Shown here: positions 1 through 8,700 of the stretch, piece by piece
How the letters are laid out: each line of letters begins with the position of its first letter
Numbering within the stretch: position 1 is the first letter of the stretch
From: Bacillota bacterium
GTDB taxonomy: Bacteria > Bacillota > Sulfobacillia > Sulfobacillales > JAIMBI01
Direction of reading: 5' to 3'
NCBI GenBank assembly: GCA_021820465.1
Contig: JAKADP010000011.1
Location: forward strand, 1-46,096
Length of the DNA stretch: 46,096 bases
The notes under the pieces: model-generated
Seen by the model: the letters and a program-made list of their open reading frames with translations, nothing else
Database searches by the model: none
What the model was told of the DNA's origin: nothing
Program-made: the position numbers and the translations under genes

Positions 1-802
1 ACGCCGACACGGCCGCCACCGGGGTTCTCAGCTCGTGCGAGGCATCGGCGACAAACCGCCTGAGCCGCTCCTCGACAGCGTCGCGATGGCGAAACGCCTC
101 CTGAATCCGGTCCAGCATGACGTTGAACGACCGCGCCAGGTGGCCCAGCTCAGAGGCCGGCGGTCCCTCGGGCACGCGCTCGTCCAGCTGGCCCGATGCA
201 ATGGCGGTCGTGGTGCGCTCCATGGCCTTTAAGGGGCGCAGCCCAATCCCCACCAGCCACCACCCCAAGGCTTCCGCCCCCAGAAGGGCGGCGGCCGCCA
301 CCACAATGAGCGCATACTCCAGCTCACGCAGCACCGTCGTGACCGCGGCCAGCGGGTAGCCGAGAATCAGGCGCCCGCCCCCGGTGAGCGGCGCCACCAG
401 CACCCGAAACAGGGGCCCGCCGGCGGCCGTGGCCGGCAGCGTGAGCAGCAGGCCCCGGTTCATGCCTTGCGGCCCGGTGCGGCCCAGCGGCAAGTGCGCC
501 GGCAATGCGGGGGCTAGGGCCGGACCTCCGGGCGTCACCGCCTCCACCGTCCCCAACACGGCGCCCGATGGGCCGCGCACCTGAACAAACATGCCGGGCG
601 CGAGGCGCCCCACGACCGAGAGGCTCACGGGTCGACCCGCGAGGAGCGCCTGGCGCAGGGGAGACTGGGCCGCGACCAGCGTCTGATCCACCTGGTTGTA
701 CAGAAACGCGCTCACCGCAGAGTAGGTGATGAGGCCGGTGGCCAGCACGGCCAGCAGCGCCACCCCCGCCGCAGCCCACAACAGGCGGTTGCGCAGCGTC
801 AC
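1..802 (-). CDS. Sensor histidine kinase (partial, C-terminus beyond the left edge)
   Basis: Membrane sensor kinase of a two-component system; 267 residues are visible and the catalytic ATPase domain lies outside the window. The minus-strand translation from GTG at 802 gives a short cytoplasmic N-terminus, a membrane segment at about residues 8-28, an extracytoplasmic loop of roughly 110 residues, a second membrane segment near 155-175, a HAMP-like linker, then the HisKA H-box FVADASHELRTP with the phospho-accepting His. The GTG start overlaps the regulator stop codon (GTGA), so the two are translationally coupled. The divergent neighbours are two HtrA proteases, so a role in sensing envelope or secretion stress (CssS-like) is inferred. 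The sensing domain itself is not diagnostic. Confidence 0.9.
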   Translation of the reverse strand, partial: MTLRNRLLWAAAGVALLAVLATGLITYSAVSAFLYNQVDQTLVAAQSPLRQALLAGRPVSLSVVGRLAPGMFVQVRGPSGAVLGTVEAVTPGGPALAPALPAHLPLGRTGPQGMNRGLLLTLPATAAGGPLFRVLVAPLTGGGRLILGYPLAAVTTVLRELEYALIVVAAAALLGAEALGWWLVGIGLRPLKAMERTTTAIASGQLDERVPEGPPASELGHLARSFNVMLDRIQEAFRHRDAVEERLRRFVADASHELRTPVAAVSA

Positions 803-1500
803 TGTGCGTCAGGCTCGCGCAGCCGATACCCGACCAGCCGCACGGTTTGGATCAGCGGCGGCCCCAGCCGATCCAGCTTTTTGCGCAGATAGCTCACGTA
901 GGTTTCCACAATGGCCACATCGCCACCGAAGTCGTAGTGCCAGACGTGGTCGAGGATTTGGCTCTTGGACAGCACGCGCCGGGGATTTTGCATGAAGAAG
1001 CGCAGCAGCCGGAACTCGGTGGCCGACAGCTGCACGGGCTGACCGGCGCGCGACACGTCGTGCGTGTCCTCGTCAAGCACCAGGTCGGCAAAGCGCAGCG
1101 TAGGCTGGTCGGCAGCCTCCGCACCCGTGCGCCGCAGGATCGCCCGAATGCGGGCCACGACTTCGGCGAGCGCGAACGGCTTGGTGACGTAGTCGTCGCC
1201 GCCGACCGTCAGGCCATTGACCTTGTCATCGAGGGCATCGCGGGCTGTCAGGAACAGCACGGGCACACGGATGCCGTCCTCGCGGAGGCGCCGCGTCACC
1301 CGAAAGCCGTCAATGTCTGGCAGCATGACATCCAGCACCACTAGGTCAAACGCGGTGTCCTGGGCGGCCGACAGCGCCGCCTGTCCGCTGGACGCCTCGG
1401 AGACGCGATACCCCTCGTAGCGCAGCGTGGTGGCGATCGCGTCCACAATGGACGGTTCGTCATCCACGACCAAAATGTGCGGCGCCTCTCCCTCCGCCAC
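799..1500 (-). CDS. OmpR/PhoB-family response regulator
   Basis: DNA-binding response regulator paired with the kinase that follows it. The N-terminal receiver domain shows the acidic pocket and phospho-acceptor region (ILVVDDEP, LVVLDVMLPDIDG), the switch Thr (FLTARD) and the conserved Lys (DDYVTKPF). The C-terminal winged helix has the OmpR signatures LSATEFRLL and the ending VRLVGYRL. I chose the GTG at 1500, which has AGGTGA five bases upstream and gives a normal-length N-terminus of 233 residues. An in-frame ATG at 1560 would add 20 residues but has no ribosome site. It reads away from htrA and probably binds the 11-bp-period direct repeat in front of that gene. Confidence 0.93.
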   Translation of the reverse strand: MAEGEAPHILVVDDEPSIVDAIATTLRYEGYRVSEASSGQAALSAAQDTAFDLVVLDVMLPDIDGFRVTRRLREDGIRVPVLFLTARDALDDKVNGLTVGGDDYVTKPFALAEVVARIRAILRRTGAEAADQPTLRFADLVLDEDTHDVSRAGQPVQLSATEFRLLRFFMQNPRRVLSKSQILDHVWHYDFGGDVAIVETYVSYLRKKLDRLGPPLIQTVRLVGYRLREPDAQ

Positions 1501-1634
1501 GATCTCACCTGCCCTTGCTAGATTCCGCACGGGTGCCCCGCTTCCCCGCGACACCCTCATTGGAACAATCTAACCACGAAATCTGTGAGTGCGCTGGGAG
1601 ACCCGTGGTCTTTTGCAGGGAGCGATTAAGTCAC

Positions 1635-1668
1635 CTCTCAGGACGCTCTCAGGTTTTCCTGGCAGAAT
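1635..1668 (+). promoter_or_regulatory. Direct repeat with 11-bp period plus -10-like box upstream of htrA (candidate regulator box)
   Basis: CTCTCAGG occurs at 1635-1642 and again at 1646-1653, an exact 11-bp period, followed ten bases later by CAGAAT (1663-1668) as a possible -10. PhoB/OmpR-family regulators typically bind two 7-bp repeats spaced by 4 bp just upstream of the -10. The site lies between a divergent OmpR-type regulator and an HtrA gene. Binding is inferred, not shown. Confidence 0.45.
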
Positions 1669-1701
1669 GGCCATGAACAAGGACGAAAGCGGGGTGCTCC
1701 C

Positions 1702-2961
1702 ATGGACCAGAACTATCAGGACAGCAACGACCAGACCAGCCGTGAGAATCCACAGGTCACCGCGGCAACGCCGCAAGACGGCTGGCAGCCGGGGCCGTCT
1801 GGCCCCTCGGCTCCGCCGCCGGTCCGGCGCGGCCGGGCGCTGTGGGGCCTCCTGGCGCTGGTCGTGGCCGCGGGCGCGACGGGCGGGGTGGTGGCCACCT
1901 ATATCAATGGAGGCGGCGCCAGCCACCTGACCAGCCTGCTGCACCAGCCACTGGGCGTCACCACGAGCCGCGAGCTCTCCGTGGCCGCCGTGGCAGCCCG
2001 CATCGAGCCTTCCGTGGTGGATGTGAACGTGACCCTGGCCTACGGCCAAGGCAAGGCTGAGGGCACTGGGATGATTCTCACCTCTTCAGGCAAGGTGCTG
2101 ACCAACAATCACGTCGTGGAGGGCGCCGGCACGATTCAGGTCGTGGTGCCGAACCACGGCACGTACCGGGCGCATGTGCTGGGCGTGGACCCCAAGGACG
2201 ATGTCGCGGTGCTGCAGCTCGTCGGCGCCAAGAATCTACCCGTCATGCCGTTTGGCAACTCCGCCGCCACGCCCATTGGCACCAAGGTGGTGGCCATCGG
2301 CAACGCGTTGGGGCTCGGCGGCCCCCCGTCCGTGACGGCCGGCGCCATCACGGCGGAGGGGCGGTCCATCACCGCCACCAACGGTGCCGGCAGCTCCGAG
2401 CACCTGACCAACATGCTGCAAACCGACGCGTCGCTGCAGCCCGGTGACTCCGGCGGCCCGCTGGTCAACCGCCAGGGCCAAGTGATTGGCATGGACACCG
2501 CGGCCGAAACGTCCGGAGGCAGCGCCTACGCACCCATCGGGGTCCCCAGTACCTCCCCGTCCAGCGTGGCGTTTGCCATTCCCATCGACCGTGCGCTGCG
2601 GATCGCATCGGAGATTGAGCACGGGCAGGCCAGCTCTACCGTCCTGCTGCACCGGGCCGGCTTCCTGGGCGTGGAAGTGGTGAACCCCGGCAGTCTGTCG
2701 CCGCTGCAGGCCCAGCAGTTGGGCTCGCAGACGGGAGCCGCCGTGGTGAAGATTTTGCCCGGGACTCCCGCCGCCCAGAGCGGCCTCGCAGCCGGCGACG
2801 TCATCGTGTCGGTGGATGGTCACGCCGTCAGCAACATCGGCCAGCTGGGCCGAGCGATCGAAAGTCACGCCCCGGGCACGAAGATTTCGTTCTCGTGGGT
2901 CACGCCTAGCGGCACCAAGCAGTCCGGGACCGCCACCCTCACGGGGGCGCCCATCCAATAA
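1702..2961 (+). CDS. htrA: Membrane-anchored HtrA/DegP-type serine protease (trypsin fold + PDZ)
   Basis: S1C-family protease and chaperone for misfolded proteins outside the membrane. The 419-residue protein has a polar, proline-rich cytoplasmic head (1-42), one membrane anchor (about 45-67), a chymotrypsin-like domain and one C-terminal PDZ domain (about 330-410). The catalytic triad is visible: His137 in TNNHVV, Asp167 in DPKDDVAVL, and Ser250 in QPGDSGGPL. This is the usual layout of Bacillus HtrA/HtrB/YyxA. It is divergent from a two-component regulator and followed by a strong hairpin (2984-3023) and a paralogue. The ribosome site is weak (AAAGCGGGG region), so the start is reasonable but not certain. 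Confidence 0.93.
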   Translation: MDQNYQDSNDQTSRENPQVTAATPQDGWQPGPSGPSAPPPVRRGRALWGLLALVVAAGATGGVVATYINGGGASHLTSLLHQPLGVTTSRELSVAAVAARIEPSVVDVNVTLAYGQGKAEGTGMILTSSGKVLTNNHVVEGAGTIQVVVPNHGTYRAHVLGVDPKDDVAVLQLVGAKNLPVMPFGNSAATPIGTKVVAIGNALGLGGPPSVTAGAITAEGRSITATNGAGSSEHLTNMLQTDASLQPGDSGGPLVNRQGQVIGMDTAAETSGGSAYAPIGVPSTSPSSVAFAIPIDRALRIASEIEHGQASSTVLLHRAGFLGVEVVNPGSLSPLQAQQLGSQTGAAVVKILPGTPAAQSGLAAGDVIVSVDGHAVSNIGQLGRAIESHAPGTKISFSWVTPSGTKQSGTATLTGAPIQ

Positions 2962-2983
2962 GTGACGTGCGGCAGGAACCCTG

Positions 2984-3023
2984 GCGCTCGGCGGGGGCGG
3001 CATCGGCCGCCCCCGCCGAGCGC
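2984..3023 (+). terminator. Perfect 18-bp-arm hairpin after htrA
   Basis: Arms 2984-3001 and 3006-3023 are exact reverse complements around the loop ATCG, followed by TTCCC. It begins 22 bp after the htrA stop codon. The stem is very stable but the T-tract is poor, so it may terminate or attenuate reading into the second protease gene. Confidence 0.7.
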
Positions 3024-3091
3024 TTCCCAGCGGCCCCGGGCCCGAGGTCCTACCGGGTGCGCGGGAAAGTGGCCGCACGCTGTCCTGAGTC

Positions 3092-3100
3092 TGGCATTAT
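3092..3100 (+). promoter_or_regulatory. Possible extended -10 promoter for the second HtrA gene
   Basis: TGGCATTAT reads as an extended -10 element (TG-N-CATTAT), about 39 bp upstream of the second htrA start and downstream of the hairpin that follows the first. No clear -35 box is seen, and the repeat found upstream of the first gene is absent. Confidence 0.3.
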
Positions 3101-3138
3101 AGGGGGGAGGACCAAGGCGAGCCAGGTCGGGAAGCGGG

Positions 3139-4383
3139 GTGGGTCCAGTGGACAGCGACACGAACCGGGCGAGCCCGCAGCGCGAGGACGGCCCTCCGCC
3201 TCCGCCGCTGGGCCCGCACATACCCTTGGGCTCCCGCCCACGCCCGCCGTGGGGGCGGATCGTGCTGGGGGCGGCTGCCGTCGGCGCCGCCGCACTGGCT
3301 CTGGCGGGCGTGTTCGTCAGTTTTGCCGCCAGCACACCGCCAGCCGGGCTCCTGCAGTTGGTGCAAGAGCCGCTCGTCCTGCGCAAGCCCGCCCCCATGC
3401 CCGCCGCCGCGATCGCCGCCCGCGCCGACCCGGCCATTGTTGACATCAACGTAACCCTGGCCTACGGCCAAGGTCAGGTCGCGGGCACCGGGATGATTCT
3501 GACCGCCAGCGGCGAGGTGCTCACGAACAACCACGTGGTGGCCGGCGCCGGGACGATTCGCGTAACCGTTCCCGACCGCGGCACCTACCCCGCGCGAGTC
3601 TTGGGTGTGGACCCCACCGACGATGTGGCGCTGCTGCAGCTGGAGGGGCCGAGCGGCCTGCCCACCATCCCGCTGGGCCAGTCGCAGACCGTGGGCGTAG
3701 GCAGTGGGGTCGTGGCCATAGGCAACGCGCTGGGCCTGGGCGGCACACCCGCCGTGACGGCGGGCGTCGTCACCGCCGAGGGGCAGGACATCACCGCCAC
3801 CGGGTACTCCGTGCCCACCGAGCACCTCACCAACATGCTGGAGATGGATGCCGCCCTAGAGCCTGGCGACTCGGGAGGACCGCTGTTGAACCGTGCCGGC
3901 CAGGTCATTGGGATGGACACGGCGGGGCAAACGGCCACCGGCAGCACGCTGGATCCGGTCATTGGAGGAAGCGCTGCCCCGATGCGGGCGGGGTTTGCCA
4001 TCCCGATCGACCGCGCCCTCCGCATCGCCCGCGCCATTGCCGACGGGCACGGCAGCGCCACGATCCTGCTGAAGCCTCAGGGATTTCTCGGCGTGGAAAT
4101 GGTCAATCCCTCCAGCTTGCGCGCGGGAGAGGAACGCCGCCTGGGGGTGACGCGGGGAGCGGTCGTGGTGCGCGTCCTCCCCAACACCCCGGCCGCCGGC
4201 ACCAGCCTATCCGCCTTGGACGTGGTGGTGGCGGTGGACGGCGCCAAAGTGACCAATATTCAAAGCTTGAACCGGCTGATCAAGGCCCGGCGGCCCGGAT
4301 CCCGGATCACGGTGACGTGGGTCACCCCTGCGCACACGCAGCAATCCGCCACCGTGACGCTCATCACCGCCCCCGTGGCGTGA
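3139..4383 (+). CDS. Second membrane-anchored HtrA-type serine protease, tandem paralogue
   Basis: Paralogue of the preceding gene with the same plan: a proline-rich head, a membrane anchor at about residues 41-63, a trypsin-like domain and a PDZ domain (about 320-410). The catalytic residues are present: His132 (TNNHVV), Asp162 (DPTDDVALL) and Ser245 (EPGDSGGPL). The two proteins share long identical blocks in the protease core (for example VTLAYGQG and GNALGLGG), while the heads and anchors differ, as expected of an old tandem duplication. The GTG at 3139 opens the longest frame. A second GTG at 3148 sits behind GGGGTGGG and may be the real start. Separate termination and promoter signals suggest independent regulation. 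Confidence 0.92.
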   Translation: MGPVDSDTNRASPQREDGPPPPPLGPHIPLGSRPRPPWGRIVLGAAAVGAAALALAGVFVSFAASTPPAGLLQLVQEPLVLRKPAPMPAAAIAARADPAIVDINVTLAYGQGQVAGTGMILTASGEVLTNNHVVAGAGTIRVTVPDRGTYPARVLGVDPTDDVALLQLEGPSGLPTIPLGQSQTVGVGSGVVAIGNALGLGGTPAVTAGVVTAEGQDITATGYSVPTEHLTNMLEMDAALEPGDSGGPLLNRAGQVIGMDTAGQTATGSTLDPVIGGSAAPMRAGFAIPIDRALRIARAIADGHGSATILLKPQGFLGVEMVNPSSLRAGEERRLGVTRGAVVVRVLPNTPAAGTSLSALDVVVAVDGAKVTNIQSLNRLIKARRPGSRITVTWVTPAHTQQSATVTLITAPVA

Positions 4384-4408
4384 GCTCCCGCCCCAGAGGG
4401 GCGGGAGC
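4384..4408. terminator. Hairpin between convergent htrA paralogue and spoIIID
   Basis: GCTCCCGCCCC (4384-4394) and GGGGCGGGAGC (4398-4408) form a perfect 11-bp stem directly after the protease stop codon. No T-tract follows on the plus strand. It could serve both convergent genes. Confidence 0.55.
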
Positions 4409-4417
4409 CGGCGGGGG

Positions 4418-4675
4418 TCAGGCGGTCGGCTGGTGGCGGAACTTTTGGCGGGTGGCCTCCCCGCCACGCAAGTGCCGCTCCGCTTTGTTGATTTCCAACA
4501 CCTTCTTCACCTGATCGGCAAGCTGGGCATTGAGCTTGGGCAGTCGTTCCGTCACGTCCTTGTGCACGGTGCTTTTGGAAACCCCAAACACCCGGGCGGT
4601 GTCGCGGACGGTGGCCTGACTACGCAAGATGTAGTTGCCCACGTCCACCACGCGCTGCCAGATGTGGTCCTTCAC
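4418..4675 (-). CDS. spoIIID: SpoIIID-family sporulation transcriptional regulator
   Basis: Mother-cell DNA-binding regulator that adjusts sigma-E and sigma-K gene expression during sporulation. The 85-residue protein carries the SpoIIID core: an N-terminal helix with IWQRVVDVGNYI, the helix-turn-helix TVRDTARVFGVSKSTVHKDV, then ERLPKLN, the LADQVKKVLE helix and RHLRGGEATRQK. These match the known family almost position by position. I set the start at GTG 4675, behind AGAAAGGGG. The longer frame to 4759 would add an unrelated N-terminus running through the upstream hairpin. It lies downstream of a SpoIIQ-like gene, as in Bacillus. It indicates that the organism makes endospores. Confidence 0.92.
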   Translation of the reverse strand: MKDHIWQRVVDVGNYILRSQATVRDTARVFGVSKSTVHKDVTERLPKLNAQLADQVKKVLEINKAERHLRGGEATRQKFRHQPTA

Positions 4676-4725
4676 CCTTGCGGCCCCTTTCTCCCCCCGC
4701 GGACTGGTTGAATGTATGAGCCGCA

Positions 4726-4761
4726 AAATCAATGCATGCCAGGGCCCGAGCCCTGGCATGC
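4726..4761 (-). terminator. Intrinsic terminator after the SpoIIQ-like gene
   Basis: GCATGCCAGGGC (4734-4745) pairs perfectly with GCCCTGGCATGC (4750-4761) around a 4-base loop. On the minus strand it is followed by ATTGATTTTG, a T-rich tail. It separates the SpoIIQ-like gene from spoIIID. Confidence 0.75.
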
Positions 4762-4864
4762 GCGCCTGTTGGGTGACTCACGGAGACCGGCCTTCGGCGC
4801 ACCGCGCTCCCCGGCCCTGCCGTCCGCTGCCGTGCCCCACTCTGCCTCACCTCACGGCTTTGCC

Positions 4865-5572
4865 CTACGAGGAAGCGTGCAGGAAGTGGGCGGGGTTCAC
4901 CGCCTGGCTGTTCTGAAACACCTGGAAATCGACGTGAGATCCTGCTACCCGCGTGTAGAGGCTCGGGGCGGCCACCGTGCCAATCACGGCCCCCTGGCTC
5001 ACCATCTGCCCCACCTTGACGCGCGCCTGTCCGAGATTGCCGTAAAAGGTGGTGAAGCCGCTGCCATCATTCACTTCTACCGTGAGTCCCATCAACGGCT
5101 CCTGCCCCACGGCCGCCACGCGCCCGCCCCATCCGGCGTGGACGAGTGTCCCGGGCTTGGCCGCGAGCGTGACGCCCGGGTTGTAGTACCACTCGCCCAG
5201 GCGGGTGCTGTATACCCAGCCAAACGGCGCCGCCACGGGCCCCGCTACGGGCATCCGCAACATGGCGGCCGTAGGACGGCTGCCCGGGCGCGCGGTGGGC
5301 GCGGTGGGCGCGGTGGAGGGCGGCGTGCTCGGATTGGCCGCATGGCGGCGCACGGCCGTGCCCGGGACGGTCGTATGGACGGTCCGAAAGCCTCCCAAAT
5401 TAGCGGCGGCATAGGCCGCCCCTCCTACCACCACCACTCCGGCGAGAATGCCCATCAGAGTACTCCGCGACGCCCCGGTAAACCACTGCTTGATCGGACG
5501 CCACTTCCGCGCCCTCCGTCCAGGCCGCCCCGTGGGCGGCTGCTGCGGGTCGAGCGGGGTGTTTGAATCCAT
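4865..5572 (-). CDS. spoIIQ: SpoIIQ-like membrane protein with degenerate M23 (LytM) domain
   Basis: Probable forespore membrane protein of the SpoIIQ-SpoIIIAH engulfment channel. The 235-residue protein has a basic cytoplasmic tail, one membrane segment (about 38-58), a Pro/Thr-rich linker (70-105) and an M23 fold (about 108-230). The metal site is degraded: the first zinc-ligand motif reads NPGV at 131-134 instead of HxGxD, and the later HxH reads H213-V-D215. This points to a structural rather than hydrolytic role, as in B. subtilis SpoIIQ. The ATG at 5572 has GAGGTG six bases upstream and is preferred over the in-frame ATGs upstream. The order SpoIIQ-like then spoIIID matches Bacillus. 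A generic M23 protein remains possible. Confidence 0.72.
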   Translation of the reverse strand: MDSNTPLDPQQPPTGRPGRRARKWRPIKQWFTGASRSTLMGILAGVVVVGGAAYAAANLGGFRTVHTTVPGTAVRRHAANPSTPPSTAPTAPTARPGSRPTAAMLRMPVAGPVAAPFGWVYSTRLGEWYYNPGVTLAAKPGTLVHAGWGGRVAAVGQEPLMGLTVEVNDGSGFTTFYGNLGQARVKVGQMVSQGAVIGTVAAPSLYTRVAGSHVDFQVFQNSQAVNPAHFLHASS

Positions 5573-5732
5573 GAACATCACCTCGGCGGCCAGTATGTCC
5601 ATGTCGACCCATATTCATCCTCTTCATCCATGGAGATGTGCCAATTTGTTCCTCGGAGAACAGCGCGCTCCGTCCACCGCGGGACCCCCGGCGAAAAACG
5701 CCGCCCGACGCTGATTCAAAGCGGCGGCGCAA

Positions 5733-5762
5733 GAAGACCAGGCCGACAGAGCCGGCCTGGTC
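5733..5762 (-). terminator. Intrinsic terminator after the BNR-repeat gene
   Basis: CGGCCTGGTC (5753-5762) pairs with GACCAGGCCG (5736-5745). On the minus strand the stem is followed by TTCTT. It lies about 30 bp downstream of the BNR-repeat stop codon. Confidence 0.7.
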
Positions 5763-5792
5763 GTGAGGGGGCTATCTGAGCCTCGGGGGCGC

Positions 5793-8700
5793 TTAGGACT
5801 TCGGCAGCACAGGCAGGTGGAGGGACTCCACCACCCGGCGGAAGCTTTCCGCTTCCTCCGCCCAGACGCTGTCCGCCTCAGCTTGGAGGGCTGCCAGTCG
5901 CTCGGTCAGCACCGTGTGCACCTCCCGCATTTGACGGGTGGGGCGCGCCTGGCCCGTCCCGACGGCACCCGCCAGCGACGCGAGCCGCTGCGCCAGTTTG
6001 CCGGGCACATTCAGCAGATCTTTGGGCGAGAGCGCCTTCGTCTGGTGCAACTCCCCCTCCAAAGCCTCCAGGCGCGCCCACAGCGCCGCGGCGGCCTCGG
6101 TCAGCGCCGCCGGCTCGGGCTCCGGGGCCAGCTCTTGGTAGAAGCGAATCGCGTCCCGCGTGCGTCGGATGCGAAATACCAACTCGTGCACAGCGGTCAC
6201 CTGGTCCCGAATCGTGCACAACAGCTCCCACTGGGCCGTGAGGTCGGCGTCGCTCGCCTCCACGCGGGGATCCCGCCGCAAGACCAGCGGCTGCACCACC
6301 TGCGCTGCCCCGAGCGTCAGCTCGGCGCGGTACGTGCCGGGCGGTGCCAGGGGCCCTCGGATGCCGCCGCCGCGATACACGGCGCCGGGCATGGCCAGGG
6401 CGTCGGGATAGCGGCCGTCCCACACCACGCGGTGCGCACCGGGGGTGATGGCCAGCTTGCGCTCTGGCTTGGCTCCGGGCTTGGGCTCCGCCGGGTGCGA
6501 CGACCAGGTCCTTAACACCCGGCCAGCCTCATCCAACACGCGAAGCGTCAGGGGCGCCTCCGCCGTGGCGGCCGCGTCGGGTGCGAGCCAGTAGTGCAGA
6601 GGCACACCGGCCGGCGGATTGGCTCCGGCGTCCAGCCACCGAACCCCCGGCTCGCCATCGCGCTCCCACGTACGCTCCCAGGCCGCCATCTCGTTGTCGA
6701 CCATCGCCACGCCGCGGGGCCCCTCGCGGCGCCCGCCGTCGCCGCGCCCTCCGCGGGGCCGCACGATCGGGGCGGACGGGTAGAGCCGGATGGGAGCCGT
6801 CTCCTCCTGATCCAGCGCGCTGCGGAGCGGCGTGGCGTCGTCCAGCACATAGAACCCTCGCCCATGCGTACCTAACACCACGGCGTCGTCCCGGAACGCG
6901 ATGTCCCACACCGGCACCACGGGCAAGTTCAAGGTGAGCGGCGTCCACGTGGTCCCCCCATTCGGCGACACGTACACGCCCCTCAGCGTCCCGGCCCACA
7001 GCAGGCCGGGGCGCCTGGGATCTTCCCGCACCACCCGGGTTGGCTCGTCGGCGGGGATGCCCGTCGTGATCGCCTCCCAGGTGGCGCCGAAGTCGCGCGT
7101 GCGATACATCAGCGGCTCGAGCTTGTCGCTCTTGTAGCACGTGGCCGCGACATACGCCGTCGCCGGGTCGGTCTGCGACGGCTCGATGATGGCCACCAAG
7201 GCCCATTCGGGCAGGTCGCGCGGGGTCACGTTGGCCCACGTGGCGCCGCCGTCGCGGGTGAGGTGGATGAGGCCGTCATCGGAGCCGGCCCACAGCACGC
7301 CCTGAGTCACCGGGGACTCCGCCAGCGCAAAGATCGTGCAGTAGAACTCCGCGGTGGTATTGTCCTTGGTCACCGGGCCGCCCGACGATTCCTGCTTGGT
7401 TTTGTCGTCACGCGTCAGGTCCGGGCTCACAACCGTCCAGCTGTGTCCTTCGTCTCGTGAGCGAAACACCACGTTGGCCGCGTGATACAGCGTCTTCGGG
7501 TCGTGGGGGGACAGGAACATGGGCGAGGTCCACTGGAACCGGTAGCGGGCCTCCTTAGCGCCCGCGCCCGACACGTCGGCCGGCCACGCCGTAATGTTCC
7601 GCACGTCGCCACTCTTGTGGTGGTACCGCGTCAGCAGATTGTAGTTCCCCGCATAGACAATGTCGGGGTCGTCGGGGGCCACCGCAATGTAGCCACTCTC
7701 CCCGCCGCCGACGGCGTGCCACGTGGACGCCGTGATGGCCGCGCTGTCGGTGCGGCTGGGCACAGACAGCGTCGAGTTGTCCTGCTGGGCGCCGTACACG
7801 CGAAAGGGATGCCGCGTGTCGGTGGTCACGTGGTAGAACTGCGCCGTGGGCTGGTTCAGGATGGTGGACCACGACGCCCCACCGTCAAAGCTCACGGCGG
7901 CTCCGCCGTCGTGCCCGTTGATGAGCCGGCGGGGGTTTTGGGGGTCAATCCACAGGTCGTGGTGGTCCACATGGCCCGCGGACATCTTCTCGAAGGTCTT
8001 TCCGCCATCCTGCGAGCGCCAGCTCTCGAAGTTCAGCACGTAGAGTCGGTCCGGGTCCACCGGATCCGCAAAGATGTGGCTGAAGTACCAGGGCCGCTGC
8101 CGCAGCTCGGGATTGTCCGTAAGCTTCTGCCAGTGCTCGCCGTCGTCCTCGGACCGGTACAGCCCCCCATCGCTGCCGCCCATCTCCAGCGACAGATACA
8201 CCCGGCCCGCCTGGGGCGCGGCCGCCACGGCGAGGCGCCCCTTCACCCCCTCGGGAATGCCGGGGCGGCCGGTGAGCTCCTCCCAGGTGTCGCCGCCGTC
8301 GCGGGTCCGGTACAAGCGGCTGCCGGGCCCACCGGCTTCGAGGCTGTACGGCGTGCGATGGGCTTCATACGTGGCCGCGTACAGCACGGAAGGCCGGCTC
8401 GGGTCCATGCTGAGGTCAATCACGCCGCTCTGGTCGTCCACAAACAGCACGCGCTCGAAGTGCTGGCCTCCGTCCCGCGACCGGTAAACCCCACGCTCCG
8501 GATTGGGCCCAAACGCATGGCCAAACGCCCCGACATACACGACATCCGGATTGTCCGGATGAACCCGGATGCGGGAAATCTGGCGCGTGTCGGCGAGACC
8601 TAGATGGCGCCACGTCGCGCCGCCATCATCGGACCGGTACACCCCGTCGCCGTGCAGCACATTTTCTCGAATGCACGCCTCGCCCATTCCGGCGTACACG

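Noticed and set aside
2236-3078. 280-codon minus-strand frame opposite htrA
   Set aside because: Covered by a protease with a complete catalytic triad on the plus strand; no domain is recognisable in the antisense product.
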